NCBI GenBank assembly: GCA_024685535.1
Contig: JAIKVS010000040.1
Span: 1-52,805, forward strand
Source of the DNA: Oscillospiraceae bacterium
Lineage (GTDB): Bacteria > Bacillota > Clostridia > Oscillospirales > Oscillospiraceae
Reading direction: 5' to 3'
Length of the DNA stretch: 52,805 nt
Under the pieces are notes generated by a model. That model was not told the DNA's origin. It saw only the letters and a list, made by a program, of their open reading frames with translations, and ran no database searches. The position numbers and the translations under genes are program-made. The first letter of the stretch is position 1. Every line of letters starts with the position of its first letter. Positions 1 to 7,453 of this stretch are shown here, in pieces.

Positions 1-177
1 TGCAAGATTGGCGAGTTTCTTTACCCTGTACTGCCGGTCAAGATTCTGCTCCGCATCCAACAGCCTGTCCTCCATTGCCTCTATCCTGTCTTTGCCGGTG
101 CCTTGCCTGACAGCAGCTTTTGCTCCTGCCAGATGTTTACCCCCTGTATTGCGTTTTGAAAAAATGTTTCTGTTCAT
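1..177 (-). CDS. Partial hypothetical protein (N-terminal 59 codons)
   Basis: An open minus-strand frame starts with ATG at 177 and runs off the left edge of the window. It begins MNRNIFSKRNTGGKHLAGAK and continues with a charged, probably helical stretch containing EAMEDRLLDAEQNLDRQY. The start lies 10 bases after the stop codon of the YwaF-like gene on the same strand, so the two are probably co-transcribed and perhaps translationally coupled. No clear AGGAGG precedes it. I do not recognise the family; the basic N-terminus followed by a likely coiled coil is all that can be seen. Confidence 0.45.
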   Translation of the reverse strand, partial: MNRNIFSKRNTGGKHLAGAKAAVRQGTGKDRIEAMEDRLLDAEQNLDRQYRVKKLANLA

Positions 178-187
178 GGGGAGATGC

Positions 188-1003
188 TTAGGATCTGCGC
201 CTGCGGGCAAGCATTGGGAGATAGAGGATTATGATCAGACAGGTCGCCATCGCTGCCCTGATCATCAGATACACTATCCACTGCCATTTTTCCGTGAGGA
301 TCAGACCGAGCGGATTGACATAGGAGGAAAAGAAGTTGATCCTGTGGCTTACTCCTACAACCTGATTTGCCATGTATATCTCACTTGAAAGCAGGGAGTT
401 AATATAAAATGTTGGCACGTCGAGAACCAGTATACCGACTACAGCCTTTTTCCAGTCACCGAAACGCAGTCCTGCCTCGTCACCGAAACCAATATAAAGG
501 CTCAGGGAGACTATCATTGAATGAAACAGGAAAAACTGCCATGCTCGGGGAGCGGAAAAGAACGCTGCGGTTGTTTCAAAATCACCAGCTATGGAAGACA
601 GGATTATACCCATCATACCGCCGATGGTACCGGAAACAAACATCAGAGCATAAAGACGCTTCTTCCACTTTTCGTCCTTTATGATAAGCGCCAGGGGCAT
701 GAAAAACAGATAGAGCGAGCATAGCTCCAGCGGCATATGCTCCATGGCGATGTAAGGAGTATATTCGCCGGTAGGTATCCATGCTATTGCCTGGCTGCCG
801 TTCTCGCTTGCTATCACCGGATCTACCATAGGCACTATCTGCGCAACCGAGAAAACTTTGATTACCTCTGAAACTATTCCGAGTATCAGGCAGACTTTAA
901 AAACATTTTTCAGAGCCGGTCTGCGTTTGAAGAGATACACGGATAAAACTGCGACAAGTACGGCAGAGATTAAAATCCATATCAGATGACCTTGAGAAAA
1001 CAC
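188..1003 (-). CDS. YwaF/TMEM164-family integral membrane protein
   Basis: This 271-residue protein is almost entirely hydrophobic, with six to seven probable membrane helices; the first is at about residues 8-24 (IWILISAVLVAVLSVYL). The pattern of polar residues between helices, with HMPLELCSLYLFFMPL in the middle, fits the bacterial YwaF (TIGR02206-type) membrane family, whose function is not established. The start is GTG at 1003, preceded by GAGGCGG at a suitable distance. It is transcribed away from the D-lyxose isomerase gene, so 1004-1167 holds divergent promoters, though I could not pick out clear boxes. The family name is moderately sure; the function is unknown. Confidence 0.75.
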   Translation of the reverse strand: MFSQGHLIWILISAVLVAVLSVYLFKRRPALKNVFKVCLILGIVSEVIKVFSVAQIVPMVDPVIASENGSQAIAWIPTGEYTPYIAMEHMPLELCSLYLFFMPLALIIKDEKWKKRLYALMFVSGTIGGMMGIILSSIAGDFETTAAFFSAPRAWQFFLFHSMIVSLSLYIGFGDEAGLRFGDWKKAVVGILVLDVPTFYINSLLSSEIYMANQVVGVSHRINFFSSYVNPLGLILTEKWQWIVYLMIRAAMATCLIIILYLPMLARRRRS

Positions 1004-1167
1004 TTTGATCCGCCTCTTTTCCAGCTGTTTATTGTCTGAATTAATTCTACAGTATCAGCAGTATGCGGGTCAAGAATAAATCAGAGCCTAATGATAAGAT
1101 GGTGTTGTTAATACGCTTATTCTCTGATATTATTTCTGAAAAAGATGATCTGAGGAGCTGGCTGTAT

Positions 1168-1860
1168 ATGAAAAGGTCGGAAATCAATGCGGCACTGAGG
1201 GAGATGGAGGCAATGTGCAGAAAAGAGCACTGCTATTTGCCGCCTTTCTGCTCTTTCACTCCGAATCAGTGGGAGAACATAGGCTGCGAATATGATGAGG
1301 TCCGTGACTGTATGCTGGGCTGGGATATTACTGATTACGGGCTTGGTGACTTTAATAAGGTCGGCATGTCGCTGATCACCATACGAAACGGTAACCGCAG
1401 CATTCCGGATAAATACCCGAAGGTCTATGCCGAGAAACTGCTGTATCTTAAGGAAGGACAGTACAGCCCAAATCATTTCCACTGGCACAAAACTGAAGAC
1501 ATTATAAACCGGGGAGGCGGTAACGTACTTATCAGAGTATTTAATTCTCTACCGGATGAGTCGATCGATCATGAGAAAGATGTCACTGTGCATATGGACG
1601 GCAGAACTTTCACCGTGCCCGCAGGGACACAGCTGAAGCTGACTCCGGGTGAAAGCATCCACATACAGCAGTTCCTGTACCATGATTTTGAGGTCGAACC
1701 AGGTACCGGGGCGGTTTTGCTTGGGGAAGTAAGCCAATGCAACGATGACAATACTGATAACAGGTTTGAACCTCCGGTCGGCCGTTTTCCTGCAATAGTG
1801 GAGGACGAGCCTCCTTACCGCCTGCTTTGCAACGAATATCCAAAAGCATCTAAGAAATAA
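1168..1860 (+). CDS. D-lyxose ketol-isomerase (D-lyxose/D-mannose isomerase family)
   Basis: The 230-residue product is a cupin-fold sugar isomerase that interconverts D-lyxose and D-xylulose and often also D-mannose and D-fructose. The segment NHFHWHKTED supplies metal ligands: His103, His105 and Glu110, with a later His at 172, close to the Mn-binding positions I recall for characterised D-lyxose isomerases. That agreement supports the ATG at 1168, preceded by GAGGAG ten bases upstream. A longer frame from 1063 would add 35 residues outside the family and has no ribosome binding site. A strong hairpin terminator follows directly. No transporter or kinase for the sugar lies next to it, so the physiological substrate is open. 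Confidence 0.88.
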   Translation: MKRSEINAALREMEAMCRKEHCYLPPFCSFTPNQWENIGCEYDEVRDCMLGWDITDYGLGDFNKVGMSLITIRNGNRSIPDKYPKVYAEKLLYLKEGQYSPNHFHWHKTEDIINRGGGNVLIRVFNSLPDESIDHEKDVTVHMDGRTFTVPAGTQLKLTPGESIHIQQFLYHDFEVEPGTGAVLLGEVSQCNDDNTDNRFEPPVGRFPAIVEDEPPYRLLCNEYPKASKK

Positions 1861-1891
1861 AAGAGCCTGGATCATAAGATCCAGGCTCTTT
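1860..1891 (+). terminator. Rho-independent terminator, probably the old tRNA-Pro terminator as well
   Basis: A perfect 14-bp stem (AAAGAGCCTGGATC with its complement) has an ATAA loop and ends in T residues; its 5' A-run can serve the opposite strand. It begins at the stop codon of the isomerase and abuts the left 45-bp repeat. Before the element inserted, the tRNA-Pro gene, read on the minus strand, would have run into this hairpin, so it probably served both genes. Confidence 0.85.
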
Positions 1892-1935
1892 GGTCGGAGT
1901 GCGGAGATTTGAACTCCGGGCCTCTTGGTCCCGAA
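1891..1935. repeat. attL: 45-bp direct repeat (tRNA-Pro 3' fragment)
   Basis: These 45 bases are identical to 11427-11471, which cover the CCA end, T arm, variable region and 3' anticodon stem of the tRNA-Pro gene. After 1935 the sequence departs from the tRNA (TTAACG instead of CCAAGC), so this copy cannot form a tRNA. It is the displaced chromosomal end of the target gene. Confidence 0.93.
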
Positions 1936-1969
1936 TTAACGAAGAAGTAGTGAAAAAAGTTGAAAAACC

Positions 1970-1998
1970 TTGATTTACTGCCATTTTCTTGGTATTAT
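1970..1998 (+). promoter_or_regulatory. Putative integrase promoter
   Basis: TTGATT at 1970-1975 and TATTAT at 1993-1998 are separated by 17 bp. Transcription would start near 2005 and give a leader of about 80 bases that contains the paired GTTGACAC motifs and the AAGGAGG ribosome binding site of the integrase gene. Confidence 0.55.
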
Positions 1999-2040
1999 AT
2001 AAGCGTAAAAATTACTATCTTTTAGCATCATTTAGTAAGT

Positions 2041-2068
2041 TTGTTGACACTTTTGTTGACACTTTTTT
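2041..2068. repeat. Left-end tandem GTTGACACTTTT repeats, putative integrase arm sites
   Basis: GTTGACACTTTT occurs twice in tandem at 13-14-bp spacing, just upstream of the integrase start. A pair of the same unit, in the same orientation, occurs near the right end at 11315-11340. Such shared sub-terminal repeats are expected for arm-type sites bound by the N-terminal domain of a tyrosine integrase. Confidence 0.6.
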
Positions 2069-2086
2069 CAAGGAGGATACCAAGAT

Positions 2087-3571
2087 ATGGCAACGATTAA
2101 GGCTAACAAGAATAAGGACGGAGATGTCATAAGCTATAGGGTGAGAGCTTGCATCGGCAGAGATGGTTATAACAAACAGATTTGGAGAACATGCACGATT
2201 GAACGGCCTGAAGGTCTCACACCTAAGAAGGAAGAAAAGGAGGTCATAAGACTCGCTGAGGCATGGGAAGAAGAACAGAAAAAGGATTATGCTCTTTCCG
2301 GGAACTCAGAGAAGAAGGTCGATAAGAATAAAATCACCTTCAGAGAGTTTGTAAATAACAACTGGATAAAGGACCACGTTCTTGACGGAACGCACTCTCC
2401 GAGCAGCGTATATTTCTTCAAATATATGGCAGAGGACCTTATAGAATACTTTGGAGATAAAAAACTGAGAGCCATAGACGGAGAGGCCGTGAAGAGATAT
2501 ATCTCCTATCTGAACAATGAAGCAAGGACCGCAGTATATGATTATCCGGAAGTCAGCAAGGTGAGCACAAGGAAGGCCAGCTCCGGAGATGTAACCATTA
2601 CATGGCCGAAGTATAAAGACGCTATATCCTACAAGGTCACTTGCAACAGAGGAAAAGCCTCACGCTATGTCTTTAAACCTATAGGAGAAACCACCGAGCT
2701 CTCGTTTGTCGATTCTCAGGCCACTGAAGGCTCGAAATACATAGTTAAAGCAAAGGTGAAGGGTGAAGGGGAGCCGTACAAGAAAAGCACCATACAACAC
2801 CATTTTGCGACACTGCGGAATATCATGGAATATGCTCGCAGATTTCACTATATAGACTTTGACCCTTGTCAGGACCTGTCCCAAAAGGAAAAGCCTCACA
2901 GAGATAAGAAAAAGGTCGATTTTCTAGCTCCAAAGGAGGCGGTCAGATACATGGATTGCCTGAAGAATGAGGAACTGTTTTGGAGAGTGTTTCAGAATGT
3001 GCTTATTACCACTGGTCTCCGGAGAGGTGAAGCGGTCGGCCTCCAATGGGGTGACATTGATCCGGAAAAGCTGACAATTACAGTGCAGCGTAATGTGACA
3101 GTTGATAAGGATAGCGAGAGCGGCTATCACATCGGAAATACAAAGACCGGAGAGAGCAGAACTGTTCCTATCAGCGAGAGACTATATAAGATGCTCATGG
3201 CCTTGAAGGCAGACCTTGAGAACAAGTTAAGCGAGAAAGACGATGATGGTAATATAGTCACTCAGGTCAGCATCTTTCCGAATGGCTTTATCTTCAATCG
3301 AGAACTTGACCCTTATACTCCGATATATCCGTCTACTCCTACAAGATGGCAGTCTGATTTTGTCAAACGGCACAACCTTCCGAACGTATCCCCGCACGAT
3401 CTTCGACATACTGCAGCGACACTTGCCTTGGAGAGTGGAGCCGATCTGAAGCAGGTGCAGGAGCTCCTTGGCCACAAAGACCCATCAACAACAATGGCGT
3501 TCTATGCCGGTGTGACAGATGAGGCAAAGAGAAGAACAGTTGAAGGTATAGAGAGTATAATAAATGGATAA
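2087..3571 (+). CDS. int: Tyrosine recombinase (integrase) with an inserted FN3-like domain
   Basis: The 494-residue protein catalyses site-specific integration and excision of the element. Residues 1-70 are an arm-binding-type N-terminus and the core-binding domain starts at about 84. The catalytic domain shows Arg312 in TGLRRGE, Lys353 in NTKTGES, His437 and Arg440 in HDLRH, His463 in LGH, and the Tyr473 nucleophile in FYAGV. All catalytic residues are present. The core-binding domain is split: between LNNEART (about 142-148) and YKKSTIQHHFATLRN (231 on) lie about 75 extra residues with the look of a fibronectin type III fold (VTITWPKYKDAISYKV). Most relatives are 370-400 residues long. ATG at 2087 follows AAGGAGG. 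The gene is beside attL, as expected for a self-mobilising element. Confidence 0.95.
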   Translation: MATIKANKNKDGDVISYRVRACIGRDGYNKQIWRTCTIERPEGLTPKKEEKEVIRLAEAWEEEQKKDYALSGNSEKKVDKNKITFREFVNNNWIKDHVLDGTHSPSSVYFFKYMAEDLIEYFGDKKLRAIDGEAVKRYISYLNNEARTAVYDYPEVSKVSTRKASSGDVTITWPKYKDAISYKVTCNRGKASRYVFKPIGETTELSFVDSQATEGSKYIVKAKVKGEGEPYKKSTIQHHFATLRNIMEYARRFHYIDFDPCQDLSQKEKPHRDKKKVDFLAPKEAVRYMDCLKNEELFWRVFQNVLITTGLRRGEAVGLQWGDIDPEKLTITVQRNVTVDKDSESGYHIGNTKTGESRTVPISERLYKMLMALKADLENKLSEKDDDGNIVTQVSIFPNGFIFNRELDPYTPIYPSTPTRWQSDFVKRHNLPNVSPHDLRHTAATLALESGADLKQVQELLGHKDPSTTMAFYAGVTDEAKRRTVEGIESIING

Positions 3572-3591
3572 CTGAATATATAAAAGAAATG

Positions 3592-3622
3592 AGCAGCACT
3601 GTAAAAGGTGCTGCTTTTTTAT
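3592..3622. terminator. Terminator between int and the convergent repressor gene
   Basis: AGCAGCAC (3592-3599) pairs with GTGCTGCT (3608-3615) and is followed by a run of Ts. It ends integrase transcription and overlaps the 3' end of the convergent repressor gene. Confidence 0.8.
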
Positions 3623-4293
3623 TTGCTTTGTTCATTTAGTAATTCTTTGTAATAATCAAGGCCTTGTCTTATAACAGTCATTTTCATTTCCTTATATAAG
3701 AAACCGAGCTTTAAAACCTCAGTAACCTCATCGCCTAGACAAACAGAGACAAGTTTGGAGATGTTCTCTGGGCCATACCTGACAGACAATTCGACGTTGT
3801 CAGAATGAACGTATTGATCCATATATGAGAATAACGTCTTAATATAAAACTCGTCACTTTTGGGAATATTGCTAGGATCGGACAAAACGAGGTTGATAAA
3901 GTTAAGAGTCCTTGAGCTCTCTTCATAATCCGATGTAGTGATAAGATGCAGCAAGTTAACAGCAGAGTCAGACAATCCGGTGTACTTACAGATAGCCTGA
4001 ACATCTGCGCTTGGAGAAAACACATCAGACTGACCTATGAGATAGTCCAACGAACAGCCAAAGAATTCAGCTATTTTTATGAGATTTGAAGTTTTTGGAA
4101 AGGTGCTGCCATCTCTATACTGTCCAATGGCCTGATCAGATACTTCGAGATGTTTGGCTAAATCTTGACGGACTTCAAGATCCTCAGTAAGGTCCTTAAA
4201 GCGTTTTTTGAAACCATTTTTGAGTATTTCATCGGTCAGTTTGTTTCTTGATACGTGCTTATCATCAATTAACTGATTCTTTTTCTCTGACAT
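3619..4293 (-). CDS. HTH (XRE/Cro-CI type) repressor of the element
   Basis: The 224-residue protein has a helix-turn-helix at about residues 42-85 (VRQDLAKHLEVSDQAIGQYRDGSTFPKTSNLIKIAEFFGCSLDYLIG), followed by a C-terminal region of about 130 residues that I cannot assign and that probably serves dimerisation or sensing. I chose the ATG at 4293 because GGGAGG lies eight bases upstream; a frame from 4341 would add 16 residues without a ribosome binding site. It is divergent from xis and the replication gene, the place occupied by the master repressor (Stl or CI-like) in satellites and prophages. Its promoter overlaps an inverted repeat (see the next entry), which suggests autoregulation. How the repressor is relieved is not visible; no LexA-type protease dyad was recognised. 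Confidence 0.85.
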   Translation of the reverse strand: MSEKKNQLIDDKHVSRNKLTDEILKNGFKKRFKDLTEDLEVRQDLAKHLEVSDQAIGQYRDGSTFPKTSNLIKIAEFFGCSLDYLIGQSDVFSPSADVQAICKYTGLSDSAVNLLHLITTSDYEESSRTLNFINLVLSDPSNIPKSDEFYIKTLFSYMDQYVHSDNVELSVRYGPENISKLVSVCLGDEVTEVLKLGFLYKEMKMTVIRQGLDYYKELLNEQSK

Positions 4294-4332
4294 AACTATA
4301 GCCTCCCGCAAAGCAATGCTTTCAATATAATC

Positions 4333-4391
4333 ATTATACAAATTATTACTTGAAAGTCAATGACATTATATGATACAAACTAATCAAGTAA
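4333..4391. promoter_or_regulatory. Divergent promoter region with inverted operator half-sites
   Basis: On the minus strand TTGACT and TATAAT are 16 bp apart (4360-4333), a near-consensus promoter for the repressor. On the plus strand TTGAAA at 4350 is followed 17 bp later by a weak ATACAA. TTACTTGA (4346-4353) and its inverse TCAAGTAA (4384-4391) form an inverted pair 30 bp apart; the first lies in the spacer of the repressor promoter. They are candidates for repressor binding. Confidence 0.55.
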
Positions 4392-4420
4392 AACTTTGAT
4401 ATAGGAGGTAATCAGAAGTA

Positions 4421-4621
4421 ATGCTTCAGAAGTTTGAAAATGCGGGTACATCGGTTAGTTGCCCAAAGATGATGACCATCAAGCAGGTCGCAAGCACTGG
4501 CCTTCTCCCGGAACATGCACTCCGTACCGGTGTAAAGGAAGGATGGATCCCTCACGTTAAGAGTGCTAGCAGAGTCTATATCAATTACGACAAGTTGGTC
4601 GAGAAACTGCAGCAGTGCTGA
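4421..4621 (+). CDS. xis: Excisionase-like helix-turn-helix protein
   Basis: The product has 66 residues and contains a winged-helix segment of the excisionase/MerR-like small DNA-binding type (MTIKQVASTGLLPEHALRTG followed by VKSASRVYINYDKLVEKL). Such proteins bend attachment-site DNA and direct the integrase towards excision. It is the first gene transcribed away from the repressor, as in satellites and ICEs. AGGAGG lies about 11 bases before ATG 4421. An internal start at MMTIKQ would give a more typical length of about 50 residues but has no visible ribosome binding site. The stop codon lies 21 bases before the primase start, so the two are in one operon. Confidence 0.8.
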   Translation: MLQKFENAGTSVSCPKMMTIKQVASTGLLPEHALRTGVKEGWIPHVKSASRVYINYDKLVEKLQQC

Positions 4622-4642
4622 AAGCAGGAGGAGGTGGCGAAA

Positions 4643-6868
4643 GTGCCAGCTATACAGAATAATCCTTCCGAAATGGCGCTGGCAGCTCTGGCCTATTGCA
4701 AGCAAGATGGCTGCCGGCCAGCCTTGAAGATTTTTCCGGTCGGCAAAGACAAAAAACCTTTGATTGCAGACTGGCCAAACAAAGCGACATCAGACGAAAA
4801 AACAATAAAAGATTGGTGGACACGCTGGCCTGATGCAAACATCGCCATGGCCACAGCCGGCTTCGTTGTAATCGATATTGATGAACACGACCCTGCTGCA
4901 AGTGGCAGCGAGAGTCTCCATGATCTAGAACTTCAATATGGGGAGCTTCCTGATACCCCGGAGCAGATGACTCCCTCAGGCGGGAGACACATCATTTTAC
5001 AATATAAAGGAACAGACATCACTGTAGGGACCGGACTAGCTCCAGGAATCGATTGGAGAGGTAACGGCGGGTACGTTGTAATCGCTCCGAGTGTTCTCGC
5101 TGATGGCAGGTCATATGAATGGGAGGCAGGTCACGATCCGAGAGATACACCTCTTGCAGAGCTTCCTGGATGGCTGCATGATCTGATAGTAGAAAAACGA
5201 ACTGCGAGGTCATCACAAGGGCCAGCCAGGGCCGCGCCAAAGATAGAATTACCGGAAACGATTCCCAAAGGTGAACGGAATGACACGCTGTTCCGGATGG
5301 CATGTTCCCTAAGAGAGAAGAATCTGACAGAAGATGAAATGCTTGTCACTCTGAAAGAGATGAACAGGACCCGCTGCGATCCACAGCTCACTGAGAGGGA
5401 GCTCAAGCAGATTGCATCCAGCGCGGCAAAGTATGATCCTGGAGATCTTCCAAAACTCCCGCAGGATTATCGACCTCCGGATCTCTCTGACGCGGGTAAC
5501 GCTGAAGCGTTTACCAAGACTGTAAAAGGTCGGATGCTGTGGTGTGATGCACTGGGCTGGCTCTGCTGGGATGGCATGAGATTTGCACAAAATGACCATG
5601 CTGCCACTGCGCTGGCGATTGAATGGGCGCAGCGACTTTTAGATTATGCTACCGAACAATACAGGCATGAGCTTAGAACAGATCCTGACACTGGCAAAAT
5701 CGTAGTATCAGAGGCTACAAAAAAACTGCTGCAGCATGCACAGAAAACCCGCAGCGCAGTATCAATACAGAACTTTATGAATCTGTCAAAAGCCTACCTG
5801 CATATCCGAGCAGATCAACTAGACTCGCAGTGGTGGAGCCTTAATACACCGGCGGGAATCGTAGACCTCCGGACCGGCAAGACAGGACCACACGATCCGA
5901 CAGCACTGTTCACGACCATTACAAAGTGCTCACCATCTGATGAAAATATGGAGATGTGGACGACCGCCCTTGATATTGCATCTTGCCACGATTCTGCCTG
6001 GATAGATTACGACAACATGACTGAAGGGTCGATGCTGTTTGGAAAGATATTCAAAGAAGGGATCCTGATAAAGAAGGGCCCAGGGAGAAACATGAAAAGC
6101 ACTCTCACAAATGCAGCACTTCAAGTGCTAGGAGACTACGGCGGGACAATAGACAGCGCGATCTTGACCACTGACCGGCAAAATCGAGGGGCAGCACTTG
6201 CAACACTGCGCGGGAAAAGGATGGTCGTATGTGGCGAGCTTGAGGAAGGGCAAAGGTTAAGTGTTGCCACATTAAAGAAACTGGCCAGCACGGACCCGCT
6301 GACCATCGAAGCAAAGTATAAACAGCCTGAGACGATAAATCCATCGCATCACCTGATCCTATATACAAACTTCCTGCCTAGAGTGGGCAGCACTGACACC
6401 GGGACCTGGAGAAGGATTTCGGTCCTTCCATATGATGCTACGATCCCTGAAGGTGATGGAGACATTCCAAACTACGCCGATGAACTGGTTAACAAGGCGG
6501 GAGGCGCGATCCTGAAATGGCTGATAGATGGAGCTGTAAAATTCTTTCAAGCCGGCTGCCGAATAGATGCACCTGAGTGTGTTCGCCAGGCTACCGAGGA
6601 TTACCGAGCTGGAGAAGACTGGCTGCAAGGATTCATATCTGAGCGGTGCATCGTTGACAGAGATGCCAAAGAGCGGGCTGGGGTCCTTTATGACGAGTAT
6701 AAAGACTATGCTGTTTCTATTGGAGACTACTGTCGCAGGGCTACAGACTTTGTGAAGGCTATGGAGCTCGCCGGTTTCCGGTCAGTGACTGTGAACGGCA
6801 AAAAGTACTGGCTGGGGATCTCAATCAACTACGCTGAAAGTAGCTCGGCTTCTTCTCGAGTGAGCTGA
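4643..6868 (+). CDS. Primase-polymerase / SF3 helicase replication protein
   Basis: The 741-residue protein combines priming and unwinding for autonomous replication of the element. Residues about 10-180 are a prim-pol domain with the DxD-type motif VIDIDEHD, SGGRHI and DWRGNGGYVVIAPS. A PriCT-like helical region (PKGERNDTLFRMACSL...) and a D5_N-like region follow. The C-terminal SF3 helicase shows a P-loop GPGRNMKST, Walker B-like GKRMVVCGELEEG, sensor-type LILYTNFLP and arginine-finger WRRI. The P-loop has Met where Gly normally precedes the Lys. GTG at 4643 lies eight bases after AGGAGG; GTG at 4634 is in frame but sits two bases from that site. An AT-rich repeat region just downstream may be its origin. 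Confidence 0.92.
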   Translation: MPAIQNNPSEMALAALAYCKQDGCRPALKIFPVGKDKKPLIADWPNKATSDEKTIKDWWTRWPDANIAMATAGFVVIDIDEHDPAASGSESLHDLELQYGELPDTPEQMTPSGGRHIILQYKGTDITVGTGLAPGIDWRGNGGYVVIAPSVLADGRSYEWEAGHDPRDTPLAELPGWLHDLIVEKRTARSSQGPARAAPKIELPETIPKGERNDTLFRMACSLREKNLTEDEMLVTLKEMNRTRCDPQLTERELKQIASSAAKYDPGDLPKLPQDYRPPDLSDAGNAEAFTKTVKGRMLWCDALGWLCWDGMRFAQNDHAATALAIEWAQRLLDYATEQYRHELRTDPDTGKIVVSEATKKLLQHAQKTRSAVSIQNFMNLSKAYLHIRADQLDSQWWSLNTPAGIVDLRTGKTGPHDPTALFTTITKCSPSDENMEMWTTALDIASCHDSAWIDYDNMTEGSMLFGKIFKEGILIKKGPGRNMKSTLTNAALQVLGDYGGTIDSAILTTDRQNRGAALATLRGKRMVVCGELEEGQRLSVATLKKLASTDPLTIEAKYKQPETINPSHHLILYTNFLPRVGSTDTGTWRRISVLPYDATIPEGDGDIPNYADELVNKAGGAILKWLIDGAVKFFQAGCRIDAPECVRQATEDYRAGEDWLQGFISERCIVDRDAKERAGVLYDEYKDYAVSIGDYCRRATDFVKAMELAGFRSVTVNGKKYWLGISINYAESSSASSRVS

Positions 6869-6883
6869 AATAACTGGCAGGGT

Positions 6884-6964
6884 GGGACATGGTGGGGGCT
6901 AAAACCAAAACTCTCTATATATATTTTCTCTATATATACTTTTGTATTTAGCCCTAACCATCCC
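6884..6964. other. Candidate replication origin: AT-rich repeats inside an inverted repeat
   Basis: Directly after the replication gene there are two direct repeats of TCTCTATATATA (about 6912-6940). They are flanked by an imperfect inverted repeat: GGGACATGGTGGGGGCTAAA at 6884-6903 and TTTAGCCCTAACCATCCC at 6947-6964. CCCTAACC occurs in slightly varied form three times at the right side. Origins of phage satellites usually lie next to pri-rep and combine AT-rich DNA with short repeats. No function is proven; it could also be a regulatory hairpin before the 7007 gene. Confidence 0.4.
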
Positions 6965-7006
6965 TAACCCTAAAAAATATATAGAAATATTAAGGAGATT
7001 GAATCA

Positions 7007-7435
7007 ATGAATAGGAACTATTTGGAGCACTTGAAGACCTGCCTCGATGTACTCGAAGGAAGGGTAAGACCACAGGGAGCAATCTATGAACGTTATTATG
7101 CCTCCAGGATGGAAAATGCACCGCAGAAATGGGCAGAGAGCACGGAGACCAGTCATATATCCCTGGTACTGAAAAAGCTGCTGGAAGCAGAGGAAAACAA
7201 CTACGAACGCGCAAAGACTTCTCTTCGGGACGAACACATACTGGCAGTGGAACGGATCAAGGACGAAGCAAATATAGCTTGTACTCTAGTCAGGTCCATA
7301 CTGGGAGACGATGCCCAAAAGCGTGATTTTGCAATCGGATATATAAAAGCAGAGCTTGCTGCCTGTCCTGAGGGCACTGATAACGGCAGCGATCTCAAAG
7401 CATATGATACAGAGACCGAATATGATTGGTCATAA
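7007..7435 (+). CDS. Hypothetical protein, 142 residues
   Basis: ATG at 7007 follows AAGGAG with nine bases between. The protein is acidic and mostly helical, with a central charged segment (LVLKKLLEAEENNYERAKTS) that could form a coiled coil, and a tail rich in Asp and Glu. It has no membrane segment, no cysteine cluster and no motif I recognise. It is the first gene of the downstream operon of the element, behind the AT-rich repeats, with 18 bases to the next gene. Its position suits a small accessory or replication-linked protein, but that is only context. Confidence 0.7.
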   Translation: MNRNYLEHLKTCLDVLEGRVRPQGAIYERYYASRMENAPQKWAESTETSHISLVLKKLLEAEENNYERAKTSLRDEHILAVERIKDEANIACTLVRSILGDDAQKRDFAIGYIKAELAACPEGTDNGSDLKAYDTETEYDWS

Positions 7436-7453
7436 AGGAGGTGATCCCGCAGC

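Noticed and set aside
8-388. Plus-strand frame of 126 codons at the left edge
   Set aside because: It overlaps the YwaF-like gene and the partial minus-strand gene antisense, has no ribosome binding site and has the Cys/Ser/Pro-rich composition of a shadow frame.
1891-1935. A second tRNA-Pro gene
   Set aside because: Only the 3' half is present; sequence beyond 1935 cannot form the 5' acceptor, D arm or anticodon loop, so it is an attachment-site fragment.
2041-2068. Tandem TTGACA boxes as strong promoters of int
   Set aside because: No -10 element lies at a proper distance; the ribosome binding site would fall in the spacer. The repeat at the other end of the island explains them better as integrase sites.
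3000-3400. Reading the FN3-like insertion as a frameshift or assembly error
   Set aside because: The frame is continuous from 2087 to 3571, codon use does not change and the segment has a coherent beta-rich pattern.
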